Source: Rhynchopus euleeides (lineage: Eukaryota; Euglenozoa; Diplonemea; Diplonemida; Diplonemidae). From it: a stretch of DNA of 64,000 bases. The position numbers were made by a program, and so were the translations under genes. Where the stretch lies: positions 1,364,001 to 1,428,000 of the forward strand of contig OY723289.1 in the NCBI GenBank assembly GCA_963210315.1. The letters are read 5' to 3'. The notes under the pieces were generated by a model. That model ran no database searches. It was given only the letters and a program-made list of their open reading frames with translations, and had not been told where the DNA came from. Positions 30,341 through 41,914 of this stretch are shown one piece after another (position 1 is the stretch's first letter; the number at the start of each line of letters is the position of its first letter).

Positions 30341-32475
30341 GCCCATTTTCGGTCAGAATTTTCGAAAAATCGGTGAAAAAAGGGGATTTTGCCCATTTTG
30401 GGCAAAATCCCAATTTTCATGAAAAAATGACAAAATCGGGGCAACTAGACCCCATTTCGGGTGTTTTTCGGGTGAAAAACGTACCCTAGGCATCCCTGGG
30501 GTACATTGTATATCATCCCGGGCCTCTACGACCAGTAGAGGTGCGTTAAAATGCGTATTTTTACCCAAAAAAAGGACCCTGCAACCACCCTGCAACCAGG
30601 TTGTAGGCATCCTACAACCCTATAACCACCCAGAAACCACTGGGTATGCCCTAAAATGGGGTGTATGGGCCTGTCGGAACAGGGTTTCTACACCGAATTG
30701 CCCAAATTCAGTCCAGGGGATAAGATAGGTCTGGTTTTCCGGTTTTCAAAACCAGGGTTTCCCGGTTCCCGGTTTTCTGGGGAAAAAAAAAAGGTCGGTC
30801 TCATTTTTGGCGGTTTTTTTTGTGATTTTGGGACAGTAAAACAGTCAGAAAAAACGCCATAAAAAAATAGAAAGTGACCCCATCGTGATCCGCACAGAGC
30901 TCAAATAGTCCAAAGAAGGCAGAGAAGCGGAGAAGAAAAATGGACCTAGCGGGTGGCCCGGTGGGTGGTGATGCCCTCGTCATGCAGGTCTCTTCTGTTT
31001 TGAAGGTGCACACATGGTGGACTCCAGCCACCATGTCTAAGAGGGAGTCTAAGACTGCAGTCTGGAGGGCTGAGACGAGAACTCAAACGACTTTCAAGCA
31101 GTCTTGAAGGTCGCCAAGCCTATTGGGGGCAACTAACAGATGAGATTTGTTTGTTGCCTGTCGTCACAGCTAGGTGCCCATCTCTTCGATAACGGAATGT
31201 GTGCAGAGATCTCGTGGACCCTTTGGCCATTCTGTCGTGCACCCACTCCACCCACAACGCACACCTGTCACGAGTGGTCGCTCCCCCGTCCTCCTCCACC
31301 CTGAAGGTTGAACCCTCAAGGACCAGTGATCTCCTGCTGGCCGGGCTGCGATACAGCGAAGCCTTCCTACTTACAAGCGAATCCAGACTGTAGGGAACAG
31401 ATGTTCACTACCGTGGCCTCCGGCGGCTGGGGGGCTCCGCCCCCCAGACCCCTCTGTGTAAAAGCATTGCACCAGACCGGTTTTTTGGGCGAGAGTCCAA
31501 ACTTTCAAAGCAGCTGCTGCGCCTGCCCCACCAAGCAGCCTCAGTACGACAGGACGCGCGCAGGCACCGGGCCCTCTCAGATTCTGGGAGGGTTTGCGCG
31601 GGTCGCGCGCGCCGAAGGCGCGCGCGAAAATTTTTCAAAACCAGAAAAACCGGAAAACGGCGCCAGAAAAAAAGTCTATCTTATACCCTGATTCAGTCCG
31701 ATATTTTGAAAAAACTGTGAAAAATGGGGGATTCGCCCGTGTAGGGTAACAGCCCCAATTTTTCTGAAAAAATGTCAAAAATTGGGCAACTAGACCCCAT
31801 TTTGGGTGGTTTTCGGGGGGAAAACGTACCCTAGGCATCCCTGGGGCATATTGTGTACCATCCAGGGCCTCTACGACCAGTAGAGGTGCGTTAAAATGCA
31901 CATTTTTACCCAAAAAAAAGGACCCTGCAGCGATGTTGTAGGACCCTGCACACACCCTGCAACCGTATTGTAGGCACCCTGCAACCCTATAACCACCCAG
32001 AAACCACTGGGTATGCCCGAAAAGGGGTGTACGGGCCTGTTGGAACAGGTTTTCGACACCGAATTGCCTAAATTCCGTCCAATTTTTTGAAAAAACTGTG
32101 AACAATGGGGGATTCGCCCATGTGGGGTAAAAGTCCCGATTTCATGAAAAAATGTCAAAAATTGGGCAACTAGACCCCATTTCGGGTGTTTTTCGGGTGA
32201 AAAACGTACCCTAGGCATCCCTGGGGTACATTGTATACCATCCAGGGCCTCTACGACCAGTAGAAGCACGTGAAAATGCGTAATTTTACCCAAGGAAAAG
32301 GACCCTGCAACGATGTTGTAGGTCCAATTTCATGAAAAAATGCCAAAAATTGGGCAACTATACCCCATTTTGGGTGGGTTTCGGGTGAAAAACGTACCCT
32401 AGGCATCCCTGGGGCACATTGTAGACCATCCAGGGCCTCTAGGACCAGCAGAGGTGCGTTAAATGCATATGGGTT
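30341..32475. repeat. Direct array of ~370-bp hairpin-rich repeats, interrupted
   Basis: TGGGCAACTAGACCCCATTT, CGTACCCTAGGCATCCCTGG, GGCCTCTACGACCAGTAGAG and AAAGGACCCTGCAAC occur in the same order in copies starting near 30360, 31700, 32080 and 32320 (the last two shorter). Each copy contains two hairpins: GTACCCTAGG...CTGGGGTAC and CCTCTACGACCAGTAGAGG. The first and second copies are separated by an inserted hAT-like element at 30714-31690. Non-coding. Confidence 0.8.
30714..31690. mobile_element. hAT-like non-autonomous element with 8-bp target duplication (977 bp)
   Basis: Ends CAGGGGATAAGATAG (30714) and CTATCTTATACCCTG (31676-31690) are inverted repeats with one mismatch. ATTCAGTC is duplicated exactly on both sides (30706-30713 and 31691-31698). 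The 8-bp duplication and CAGGG terminus are typical of the hAT superfamily. A near-empty site exists in the next array copy (AAATTCCGTCCAATTTTTTG at 32070). No transposase frame is present. It contains one TGACCCCAT...GATCCGCAC motif shared with E1 and one copy of the CGGTAGTGAACATCTGTT hairpin repeat in reverse. Confidence 0.8.
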
Positions 32476-35067
32476 CGTTCATAAACACCTCCCCCCAGAT
32501 TGGGCCTTTTAGCCATTTTTGGGCGAAAATTGGGGGAAATCGCATTCACCACCCTCGCAACCACCCTCGAGGTGGGAAAACAGGTTCGGGGGCACTTGGG
32601 AGGCCTTTTTTCGGCCATTTTTGTGCAAAAGACCCATAATCATGAGGAGAATGTATCATTTTTCCACGCTCCATTAGGCCGTCTCTGCGACTCTCCTGCC
32701 TTCTGGTATTTACCCGGACCAGAGCACATGTCATCCACGAGGGAACCAGGGACTCCTTTGATAGGGGCTTCGTTCGTTGCGCCTCCATTGACGTCGATAC
32801 AGTTGCCAGAGTTGCGCCAGAGTGTCAGACCCCTAACAAAAGTCAGAATGAACCATCAGAATGGAGCAAATCCTGCAGTTCCTCCCCGACGTGTGGTGGT
32901 CCTACTGGCTGCGGCAGATGTTTTCACTCCGTCTGGGGGCTGCCCTCCCGAGTGTAGTAGCCACCAGTCGAATGGCCTTGTGTGACGCATGTAATTGGTC
33001 GTCGAGCTGTGCAGATGATACCCGTCTTTCACCACACTCGTCCGCCACCGTCTGGTTATACCAGACAGTGTCCTTCCAAAGCTGCAATGAGCGCAGGTAG
33101 ATGCCTGATTTGCGGGACCCTCATCTGTGCATCCGAATCAGCACACCGTCGAACACTGGTTCGTATCGATGTTGTCCTCTGTGAATCGTAGTGGGTCGAC
33201 CGCCGGGGCTCACCCTTGCCTCGAGAACACCCTGTACCTACGGGCATGTTACACTCTTCTGACTATCCGTCATCCCGGAACCCGTGGACGACGTGGCGTT
33301 TGCTCTCCAGGTCGAAGTCCTGTCATCTGCTGAATGATGCTCGGTGCCAGCATACCGAGACACTGACTACGACCACTCCGCGAGCAAGCTGATCCCTCAT
33401 CTGTTTCGTCGAACGAAGACTTACGCCGATTTCGGCAGCGATAAAAGTCAGTTGGCTTTTTCTGGACATCCGACACTTCACCTGTGGCGGGGTATGAGGG
33501 GGCAAGGTTTTTTTTTGGCTGACGCAAAAAAATGAAAACGACTTATTGGGTGGTGCAAAAGCTGAACCAACCGGATGGGTATGATATTTTTTTTCACCGG
33601 GCCAGTGTTTTTTCCAGGATTCCGGAAATCGGGATTCGGGGGGGTACATTTTTTAAGGTGTATGGTGTGTCCGGAAAAGGGCTTCATTTGCAGTATTCTG
33701 GCAGTAATCTGACGTTGTGCGGCTTTCTGTGCCAGCTCTGTGACAGTTATCCCGTCCCCGGCACCGAAAACCGCAATGAGACGTCTTCCCATGGGCTTTG
33801 TATGTTGATACAGCGGTCAGATTTGGGACCGTCTCAACGAACTGATGGCACGATACCGGTCGAGGTCAGTTGGAGGGGTTGGTCGTCACAGGCGAACGTC
33901 ACGTTGCTGGCTTGGTTGTGTCTTACTGGGCACGAAGGGGTCAGCAATTGCCGAAGAAAAGTGGCTGGCGCTAGCCCCACACCCCTCTCGTCGTACTCCC
34001 TGCGGTCCTTGAAGTCATTGCACTTCGGGTAGCTGATGTCTGGAGGTGCTTGTGCAACAGTGCTTCTGAGATCCCGTGCATGCACACCTGTCCCTGCATT
34101 CACTCTCTGCCCACGTGTGTGTGGCATTGTAGTGTAGATGAGTCTTGCACTGAACGGCTCGGCCATCTGATACAGCTAGGTGGACGGGGTAAAGAAGGGT
34201 CCCCTTCAGACAGGGACCCTCAGGCTGGATGTAGTCGGCCACCCTCCCGACCCACACCCGGGTCCACCACCCACACCTTTTCCGCCAGAAAGTGTCGTTA
34301 TTTGAAAGAGCTGGGCTCCCCGAAGCCATAGTATATTTTTTCGGCGGCCTACGTGCCAAAAAGTGCCCCTAACTCAGTACAGAACAAGTTTAAAAAAATG
34401 TACCCCCCCGGGGGGGTACATTTGGGGTCTGGCCCCGCCGGGGGGGTACTTTGTACCCCCCCGTCCGGCATGGAAAAAACACTGCGGGCCCGAAGTTGGG
34501 TAGGGCTGGGTGCATTTTTTTGTTTTTTTTTTCACGTGGTGTATAACTCCTTCTCGAGAGATGAATGCAACCGTCGTTGCATCGTCCTGTTGGACTCCGA
34601 GGCCCGCCCCTCACCCACATCCCCCCCCCCCCCCTCCATGTCAGATGTGAGAGCATCGGGTGATTTTCCCCCACCACCTCCGCGACCCTCTTCGCCCACT
34701 CCCTGGTCTGCTCTTTGGGTTTTGATTTACTCCCACCGCCCCCCAGGTTTGGCGCACAAGCAACGCCTCGTCTATTTTTCTTTGCCCGTTTGCAAGGATT
34801 CCTTTGTTTCGGAAGAGCTCCTGTCGTGTCTGGGCGGCTGGAGCAGCGGGGGGGGGGGGGGTGGTGGTTGGGGGTGGGGAAGAGCGAAGAACTCTTGCGA
34901 GGGGAGGGGGGGGAGAGCAAGATGTCGACAAATCGCGGATCTGGCCCCTCCCCCCCCCCCCCCCCCCTCTCGCCCTCTCGGCACCCATCACCACCAACAT
35001 AAAGTAAATCATGAGTGAGCCTTCATTGTCTCACGGGGTGTTGGGCCGAACAGAAAACAACATAAGC

Positions 35068-35102
<35 letters not shown>

Positions 35103-36315
35103 GAAATGGGAAAAAGAATCGGATCAAAACAAACGTCTGGAAGAAATCCAAGTCAATTGCTTTTGAGTTGCGCGCCGGGCAACAGGGTGATTGGGTGTTC
35201 TTCCGCACCGCCTGCAAGGCGGGGCGGTCGTTAAAAACTCGTGGTGGGGGGACCGTGTGGCGGCGACACGGCCCCCAATGGTGGAATAGTGGTCGTATCG
35301 CAACATGAGTGCATGTATCTCTGGTGTACGCTGAAGTCCTGCAATATTCGATATTCGATTGTGTTTGTAAGCCAGATTTTCGACGTCTATATCCAGCAAA
35401 AGCGGTTCACAACAGGTAGTCACTGCCCGTCGTGATACACTTTTTTGCACACGGGTGGTTTCACGCCGTGTTGAGTGCCATTCCGTTTTGGCGACTGCGT
35501 TCCACACGCATGACAAGAAATGCTTGAGAGACACGAGAGACATGAGAGGTGGTTGGCGCTTGCGTCGGCCGGGCTCTCTCAGGGGTGCAGCACACCAGCG
35601 GCGCGCTGGCATGCAGTTGAGAGAAGGCGGGTGATAGCCACACAACAGAGCCCTCTTCGTTTTCGCATTACATACCAGTCGCACACGGCGCCCGGTAGTG
35701 GGTGTGATGTTGATCGATGTTGCTCAGGTTGAGGAAGCAATCGTCTCTCGCAACGCGCGACAAAGAACACACTTCGCAGGTGGGGGGCTGCAAAGGGGGT
35801 GATCGATGGAATAGCGACGGTCCGCTCTCTTGCTCTCCAAAAAAGGCAGAAGGGGAATATGCAAAAAAAATGAATGAATGAATGCATGCGGGGTGGGGCG
35901 GAGGGGCGTGTGTGTGTTTGTGCTACCAACACACACATGACGAGAATATAGCAGTCCGGCAGACCATCAGCAGCGATGCCAAAAAAAACAAAGACAAAAA
36001 CAAAACGGGGGGGCTTGGATATGCAGTTGCAATGGCCAGTGTTGAGAAGAAAGACACGCATGAACCCAGAAAGTGGATGAACTGCGGCACCACCCCACCC
36101 CCACATCCCTCCGCTCCAGCCTGCAAAAGAACATTTTGTCATCTTCTGAACGCACCGTGACACCCTGCGCTTGATGTGTATCACCATTGCCAGCCAGCAC
36201 CCATTCGCACCTCCACACAATCGGCAGGACGCCCCCACACCCTGTGGGGGGCGACACACACACCCCACTTTTTTGGGGACGCGCATACTGCTGCGCCAAA
36301 AGCCACCAGCATACC
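32476..36315. other. Long non-coding interval, low complexity, nothing recognised
   Basis: No gene recognised. Contains a perfect 24-bp palindrome around ATGTACCCCCCC at 34398-34421, a (GT)n microsatellite at 35071-35101, C/G homopolymers near 34620, 34850 and 34950, and a short A-rich stretch before the next gene. GGGGGGTACATTTTTTAA at 33642 and its complement near 34391 form a weak inverted pair. Confidence 0.45.
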
Positions 36316-38664
36316 ATGGCCGACCTGGGTGATGCCGCTTTTCTGGTCTTCCTGCAGAAGCGCCTGAAGACTGACGCCGGCGGTGTGCAGAGGTATGCAT
36401 TCTGTTGCCCAATACAAAGCTTGTGTCGCAGCGAAGGAGCCCGCCACCCCATCCCACACCACCGCACAGCCACACTACGGGGAGGTCCTGGTCGAAGCGT
36501 AGTGGGGCCCTCTGGGCGGAGTACCAAAACCTCTCGGCAGAGGTGCGTGCGGGGTACGCAAAGGAGGCACACGGGGTGGACGTTGATGACGACGAGGGCA
36601 CCAGCGACGACCTCAGCAGCGTGGAGAGCGAGGTGCAGGGCGCAGCGGCACCAGCAGCACCTGCCGCTGCAGCCGATAGCGGGGATGAAGACAGCAGCAG
36701 CCTCAGCCTGGACAGTGATGACGATGATGACGATGACAGCGCCCCCGCCACTGCCCAGCAAGCTGTACCTGCTGCGCAGAAGGTTGCAGACAACGACAGC
36801 AGCGCTCTCTCTTCCCTCTCAGATGAGGATGATGATGACGACGACGATGATGACGGTGATGTTGAGATGAAGGGTGCTGAAACCACTGGGAAGGTTGATG
36901 CTGACGACGATGACGACGACAGCGAAGAAGCCAGCCCGGGAGGCCTCACCCGTGAGGATGAGTACATCCTGGAGCAGAACTGGGTGCCCGATGCGCAGAG
37001 CCTGCACTCCTTCAAGAGCAGCCGCAACTACGAGAAGAAGTACCTCCCTGCAATCCGCGAGGCCCTTGCAGCAGAGAAGTCGCAGAAGGCTGCAGAGGCA
37101 CCTGCTGCCGCCGCCACCACCGCTGCACCATCGGCAGACGAGCTGCTGGACAAGGTGATCCTCGAGATGAACCCGAGCATCCTGGAGGACGACCTTGGCA
37201 GCTACAAGTCGTCGCGTGGCTACAAGAAGAAGAAGGCAGAGTACGAGGCTGAAGTGGCTCGCCGCCTGGCAGCAGGTGCCGGCACAGCCGCAGAGCCCGA
37301 AGAACCAGCGGAGTCGCCGGAGTTCCTGGAGGCGCTTCACCAGGTTATCCTGGAGCAGAACAGCAACCTGTCGCAGTCGGACATCCAGTCCTTCAAGACT
37401 TCCCGCGCCTTCAAGAAGAAGAAGGCGATGTATGAGGAGCTGGCGCAGAAGCGCCTCGACGGGGACACTTCCGGACCCTCCTTGCAGCAGTACATCCCAC
37501 AGGACGCTGCGCCCAAGGAGGCTGCCCGTGAGGCGCCGGCTGCGGAGCGGGCACAGAAGGAGTACGGCGCAAAGTGGGGAGACTACACCAACGCCGTGAT
37601 GTTGACCAACATCCCTGTGTCGTGGCACAGCGGGGAGGCGGACAGCCTCACGACATCCATCGCCTCCGTCAGGGCGCTGATCGCGCAGAAGTCGTCGGAG
37701 GGTGTGGCAGACGCCAACAAGAGGGAGATCGTGGCTCTCCAGAAGAAGCTTGTGCAGCTGGAGTCCTCCCTCGGCAAGGCGCCCAAGCGGGGCCTGCTGG
37801 ACAGCCTGCGCTCTGACGGCTTCGAAGGGGCGATGACAGCAGGGCTGAAGTCCATCCGCCCCATCATGGTGGGCGAGAGGCACTTCGTCGGATCCTGCAT
37901 GCTGCGGTATGCCGACAGTGCGGCAGCCGGCGCTGCGTTTGCGGAGATGAAGTCGAAGGCTGTGTCGATTGATGGGGACTTTGGGGCGGACCACCTGGTT
38001 GCATTCCCCCTTGAGTCCGGCATCGCGCTCTGTGCGACGCACCTCCGTCCCCCATCGCTGCCGGAGCCGCGTGCGGACACGAGAATATCACCCTTCATCC
38101 TGGTGCCTCCGCCTGACGTTTCGAATGTGCGTCCCAAGCGGAAGTTGGAGAAACCCGCACACGGGCACGAGAAGGAGTGGTGGGAGAACGAGTTTGCCAA
38201 GCCGAAGAAGCAGCGTACCGACAACCCCGCGGTGCCCAAGCAGGACGAGGGTGTGGTGTTCGGGATGAACCCCCGGAAGGACGCGGAGAAGGAGGAGGCG
38301 AAGGCGGAAAAGGTGGCGGCTTCCAAGGTATGCCCGAAGCGTGTCCCTCGGGGGGGGGCTTTTTTTCTTCCAAAAAGCATGCCTGTGTCCCTCGTGGCCC
38401 TGTGCACTGCTGAACACATCTCCCTCCCCCCGCAGACTTTCGAGGAGTTCGTGATGGCAAAGATGGGCCTTGTTGAGGAGTCCCTGACATCGTATCTGTC
38501 GAGCAGAAAGTTCCAGAAGGTATGGGGCCTGTCCAATATCTTGGAGACCTTCGCTCAGAAGTGCAGTATCGTGAGCCGCCTCACAATAGAGGTGACACCA
38601 CTCCATACACACACCCCTTCAGGTGAAAAGCCAACTGGAGAGCGAATACAAGGACATGCAGTAG
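36316..38664 (+). CDS. Acidic nuclear-type protein with a fourfold LEQN...SFKSSR..KKK repeat
   Basis: Four exons by GT-AG: 36316-36392, 36470-38327, 38436-38519, 38623-38664. Introns are 77, 108 and 103 bp, all beginning GTATG and ending CAG or TCAG. Start MADLGDAAFLVFLQKRL at 36316. Exon 2 begins with an HMG-box-like stretch (LWAEYQNLSAEVRAGYAKEA), then acidic Asp/Ser/Glu tracts. Three ~45-residue repeats follow (ILEQNWVPDAQSLHSFKSSR, VILEMNPSILEDDLGSYKSS, VILEQNSNLSQSDIQSFKTS, each followed by YEKK or KKKK). A segment at about 37590-38020 could be an RRM-like fold. Then come a PKKQRTD basic cluster and a fourth, shorter repeat across exons 3-4. A nuclear, chromatin or RNA role is inferred; I do not recognise the family. 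AATAAA lies at 39018. Confidence 0.7.
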
Positions 38665-39087
38665 AGCGCCTCGATTGATGGGTGGACCGCTACGCCTCAA
38701 GTGAGGGTGTGTATGGCGGGGCAGTGTTACTTGCTTGTCAGCGAGAGAGCATGGCTGTGTCAGCGACCTGGCCCCTACCTGGCCCCTTGCCCCTTGCCAA
38801 ATCCCCCACGTCTCATCTGTGCCGGTGTGAAGGACGCCAGTGTCGATTAGGTTTCTCGCCATGCCAAATCACTACAGTGAGTACTCCAGTCGAGGGTTGT
38901 GGCTGCCAAACGCATTGACGGGAACGTTGCCCCACGCAATGGGTGTGGGGCTGGCTATGCCCCGATCCTTGTCAACAACCCAAAGAGAAGTGGATGCTCT
39001 GACGGCTGCAACCGGCAAATAAAACCCCCCAATCGTCACGAAGAAGAAGGGCGAGGGTTTGGGTGTTTTTTGACCACCCCCCCCCCC
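38665..39087. other. 3' flank of the acidic repeat gene
   Basis: Probable 3' untranslated and intergenic DNA. AATAAA at 39018-39023 is a candidate poly(A) signal. It ends in a C run at the border of the next inverted-repeat element. Confidence 0.4.
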
Positions 39088-39089
39088 TA

Positions 39090-39864
39090 GGGCAGTGAAG
39101 GCAAAATACGCGTATTTTTCAGAATTCCGATTTTAAAAATACGTTGAACGTTCAAATACGTTGAACGTTCAGCGTATTTGAACGTTTCTCACATTGCCTA
39201 CCGTCTGCAGGGGCCACCAGTCACAAGCCCGCCTTTCCTCAAGCAGAGCAAGGGCGAGTTGGTGGCACCAACGACAGCCGTGCGGAAGACGTCCTTGGAG
39301 CACGATTTTACAGCGACTTGCTTCGCGATGCAGTCGACAACATATCCCTTGTCCTTTGCTCCATGAAGCGGGCTGGTGCAGTTGAGGTGAACCCCTGCCG
39401 GTGGGATATGCCATCCGGTTCTCCCATGCGGGATATCCCATACGTCCTGTACCCGTAGCTCACGTTCGGCCATCCACTTCCTCTACACGACGGACTCCAG
39501 CCGGTCGAGTGGGTAAAACTGATGTAGGTCGAGAGGGGGTTGGTACCCCCGCTTTTCCGGAGTTCAACCCTGAAAAGAGGGGGTACCGACCACCCCTTTC
39601 CGGGTCCCGCCCCTTCTCGGACTACAGAACCCCTTTTTCACCGACTTTTCGCCACGCGTGACACTCTCCATCCCACAGGTGTACCCTTTAGTGTGTGCAG
39701 GGGGCCCACCCCCTACTGCTAGGGGGGGTTTCATGTGGAGAGTGCACCCAGTGGGTGAAAACGCTCAAAAGCCAAAAAAACGTTCAACTTCGACGCATTT
39801 TTTTAAAAATACGTTGAACGTTCAAATACGTTGAACGTTTTTTACGTATTTTCTATCACTGCCC
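39090..39864. mobile_element. TA-flanked inverted-repeat element E6 (775 bp)
   Basis: CCTAGGGCAGTGA at the left (TA 39088-39089) and TCACTGCCCTAGG at the right (TA 39865-39866). Subterminal AAATACGTTGAACGTTC units are repeated in inverted orientation at both ends (about 39136-39185 and 39778-39845). ACGTTGAACGTT is itself nearly palindromic. The interior has no recognised gene. Confidence 0.72.
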
Positions 39865-39866
39865 TA

Positions 39867-41912
39867 GGGGGGTCCATGGTAAGGAAAATCTCTGTTTAGG
39901 CCTGTCACAAACACGATTTTTTTGATTTTCGGTCAAAAACTCCACCAAAATGGGCCTACCTGGCCAGAAATCCAGTGGGGGATCACTGAAAAAACCCGAG
40001 AAAATAGCGGACACCCTCGAGAAAGTCGATCCATTCGAATTACTTGGCATTTTTTCCTGAAAAATTGCCGAACATGTGACTGAAAAATGGCCAAAAACAT
40101 GTAACAAAAATGTAACAAATTTGGGCCAAATTGCAACACTTATCAAAAACCCATCTGAGTGCCCAGAATACCATCTAAACACCCCAAAACCGCAAAAATA
40201 CCCCTCCAGTGAGGTATCCGGGTGGAAAAAAATGAGTGCTGCACCTTCTTGGGGCCTACCTTAGGATCCCAGTCGATAATTCCTGGCCGAACCCCCATAA
40301 AACCCCTATTTTCCCCCTCTTTTTCAGCTTTTTCCAGACCCGCGAACCCAAAAACTACCACCCAGAGGGCCACAGAAGCCCCCAAAACCACCCAGGAGTC
40401 ATAGATATGTCCTAAAAAGGGTCGGAAAAATCGGTTTCGACCACTTTAGAGGTCAATTTTGACCCAGGATGCCGAAATTTCCTGACGCAACACTTATGCA
40501 ACACTTAGCGTTGCACAAGTGGGTCAAATGCAACACTTTTTCGGGATGGCTCTGGGTGCCCAGAGCACCATCTAAGCACCCCAAAACCATGGAAACCTCA
40601 CTCCAGTGAGGTATCCGGGTGAGAAAAAATGGGTTTTGCCCCCTTTTGAGGTCAACCTTGGGGTTTTAGTGGGTGTTGAGTCAGGAACCCCCCCAAAACA
40701 CCCCAAAGTACCCTGCTGGAGGCACTCAAAACCACCCACACCAGCATATACCCCGCAAACCCCAATGGGAGCGGCAGATCGAAAGTCTTGTATCGTCAAG
40801 AGGTGGTAACGTCACATTCTTTGGAGAGAGTCATGGTTGGATGCACACTGGGACATCGGGGATCTTCTCCGAGTCAAGTTGAAGTTGTAGCTGGGAAGGC
40901 GTGTGTTCGCCTGAGGACACCCACAGAGCTGTGGGGGGGGGTCTTCTCACCGAGTCACTATGAGTCTGAGACAACCAACTCGGATCCCGCGACAAGTGTC
41001 CTTGTTACCTCCTGGCGACACAAGACTTTCACTCTGCCGCCCCTACTAGGGTTCGTGGGGTCGACGTTGGCATGTGTGGTTTTGAGTGCCTCCAGCAGGG
41101 TACTTTGGGGTGTTTTGGGGGGGTCCCTGGATCAACGCCCACCGGAACCTCGAAGGTGACCTCAAAGGGGTGCAAAACCCATTCTTTCTCACCCGGATAC
41201 CTCACTGGAGTGAGGTTTCCATGATTTTGGGGTGCTTAGATGGTGCTCTGGGCACCCAGATCCATCCCGAAAAAGTGTTGCATTTGACCCACTTGTGCAA
41301 CGCTAAGTGTTGCATAAGTGTTGCATCAGGAAATTTCGGGAGTCTGGGTCAAAATTGGCCACCAAAGTGGTCGCCCCTGGTTTTTCCGACCCCTTTTAGG
41401 ACATATCTGTGACTCCTGGGGGTTTTTGGGGGGCTTCTGTGGCCCTCTGGGTGGTACCTTTTGGATCCGTGTGCCTGGAAAATGCTGAAAAAGAGGGGAA
41501 ACCCAGGGGGCTGATGGGGGTTCGGCCAGGAAATTCCGGCTGGGACACAAAATTTGGTCTCAAAAAGGTGCAAACCCTGTTTTTCCCCACCCGGATACCT
41601 CACTGGAGGGGTATTTTTGCGGTTTTGGGGTGTTTAGGTGGTATTCTGAGCGCTCAGATGGGTTTTTGATAAGTGTTGCAATTTGGCCTAAAAGTGCACA
41701 TTTTCATGTCACATGTTCGGCAATTTTTCAGGAAAAAATGCCAAGTAATTCGAATGGATCGACTTTCTCGAGGGTGTCCGCTATTTTCTCGGGTTTTTTC
41801 AGTGATCCCCCACTGGATTTCTGGCCAGGTACGCCCATTTTGGTGGAGTTTTTGACCGAAAATCAAAAAAATCGGGTTCCGTGACAGGAAAAACGGGCCT
41901 CGTGGACCCCCC
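39867..41912. mobile_element. 2-kb foldback element E7 (long inverted repeat)
   Basis: Left arm, about 39867-40815, is the reverse complement of about 41005-41912, with scattered mismatches and small indels. Paired blocks include AAATCCAGTGGGGGATCACTG / CAGTGATCCCCCACTGGATTT, GCAACACTTATCAAAAACCC and its complement, and TGTTGCATAAGTGTTGC. The central ~190 bp is unique. Ends GGGGGGTCCA / TGGACCCCCC are flanked by TA on both sides; the left TA is shared with E6. Nothing coding recognised; the many mirror-image frames on the two strands come from the palindrome. Confidence 0.82.
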
Positions 41913-41914
41913 TA

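Noticed and set aside
33642..34408. Possible inverted-repeat element with CATTTTTTAA ends
   Set aside because: Only about 18 bp match, mostly homopolymer G/C and A/T, and the similarity does not extend inward.
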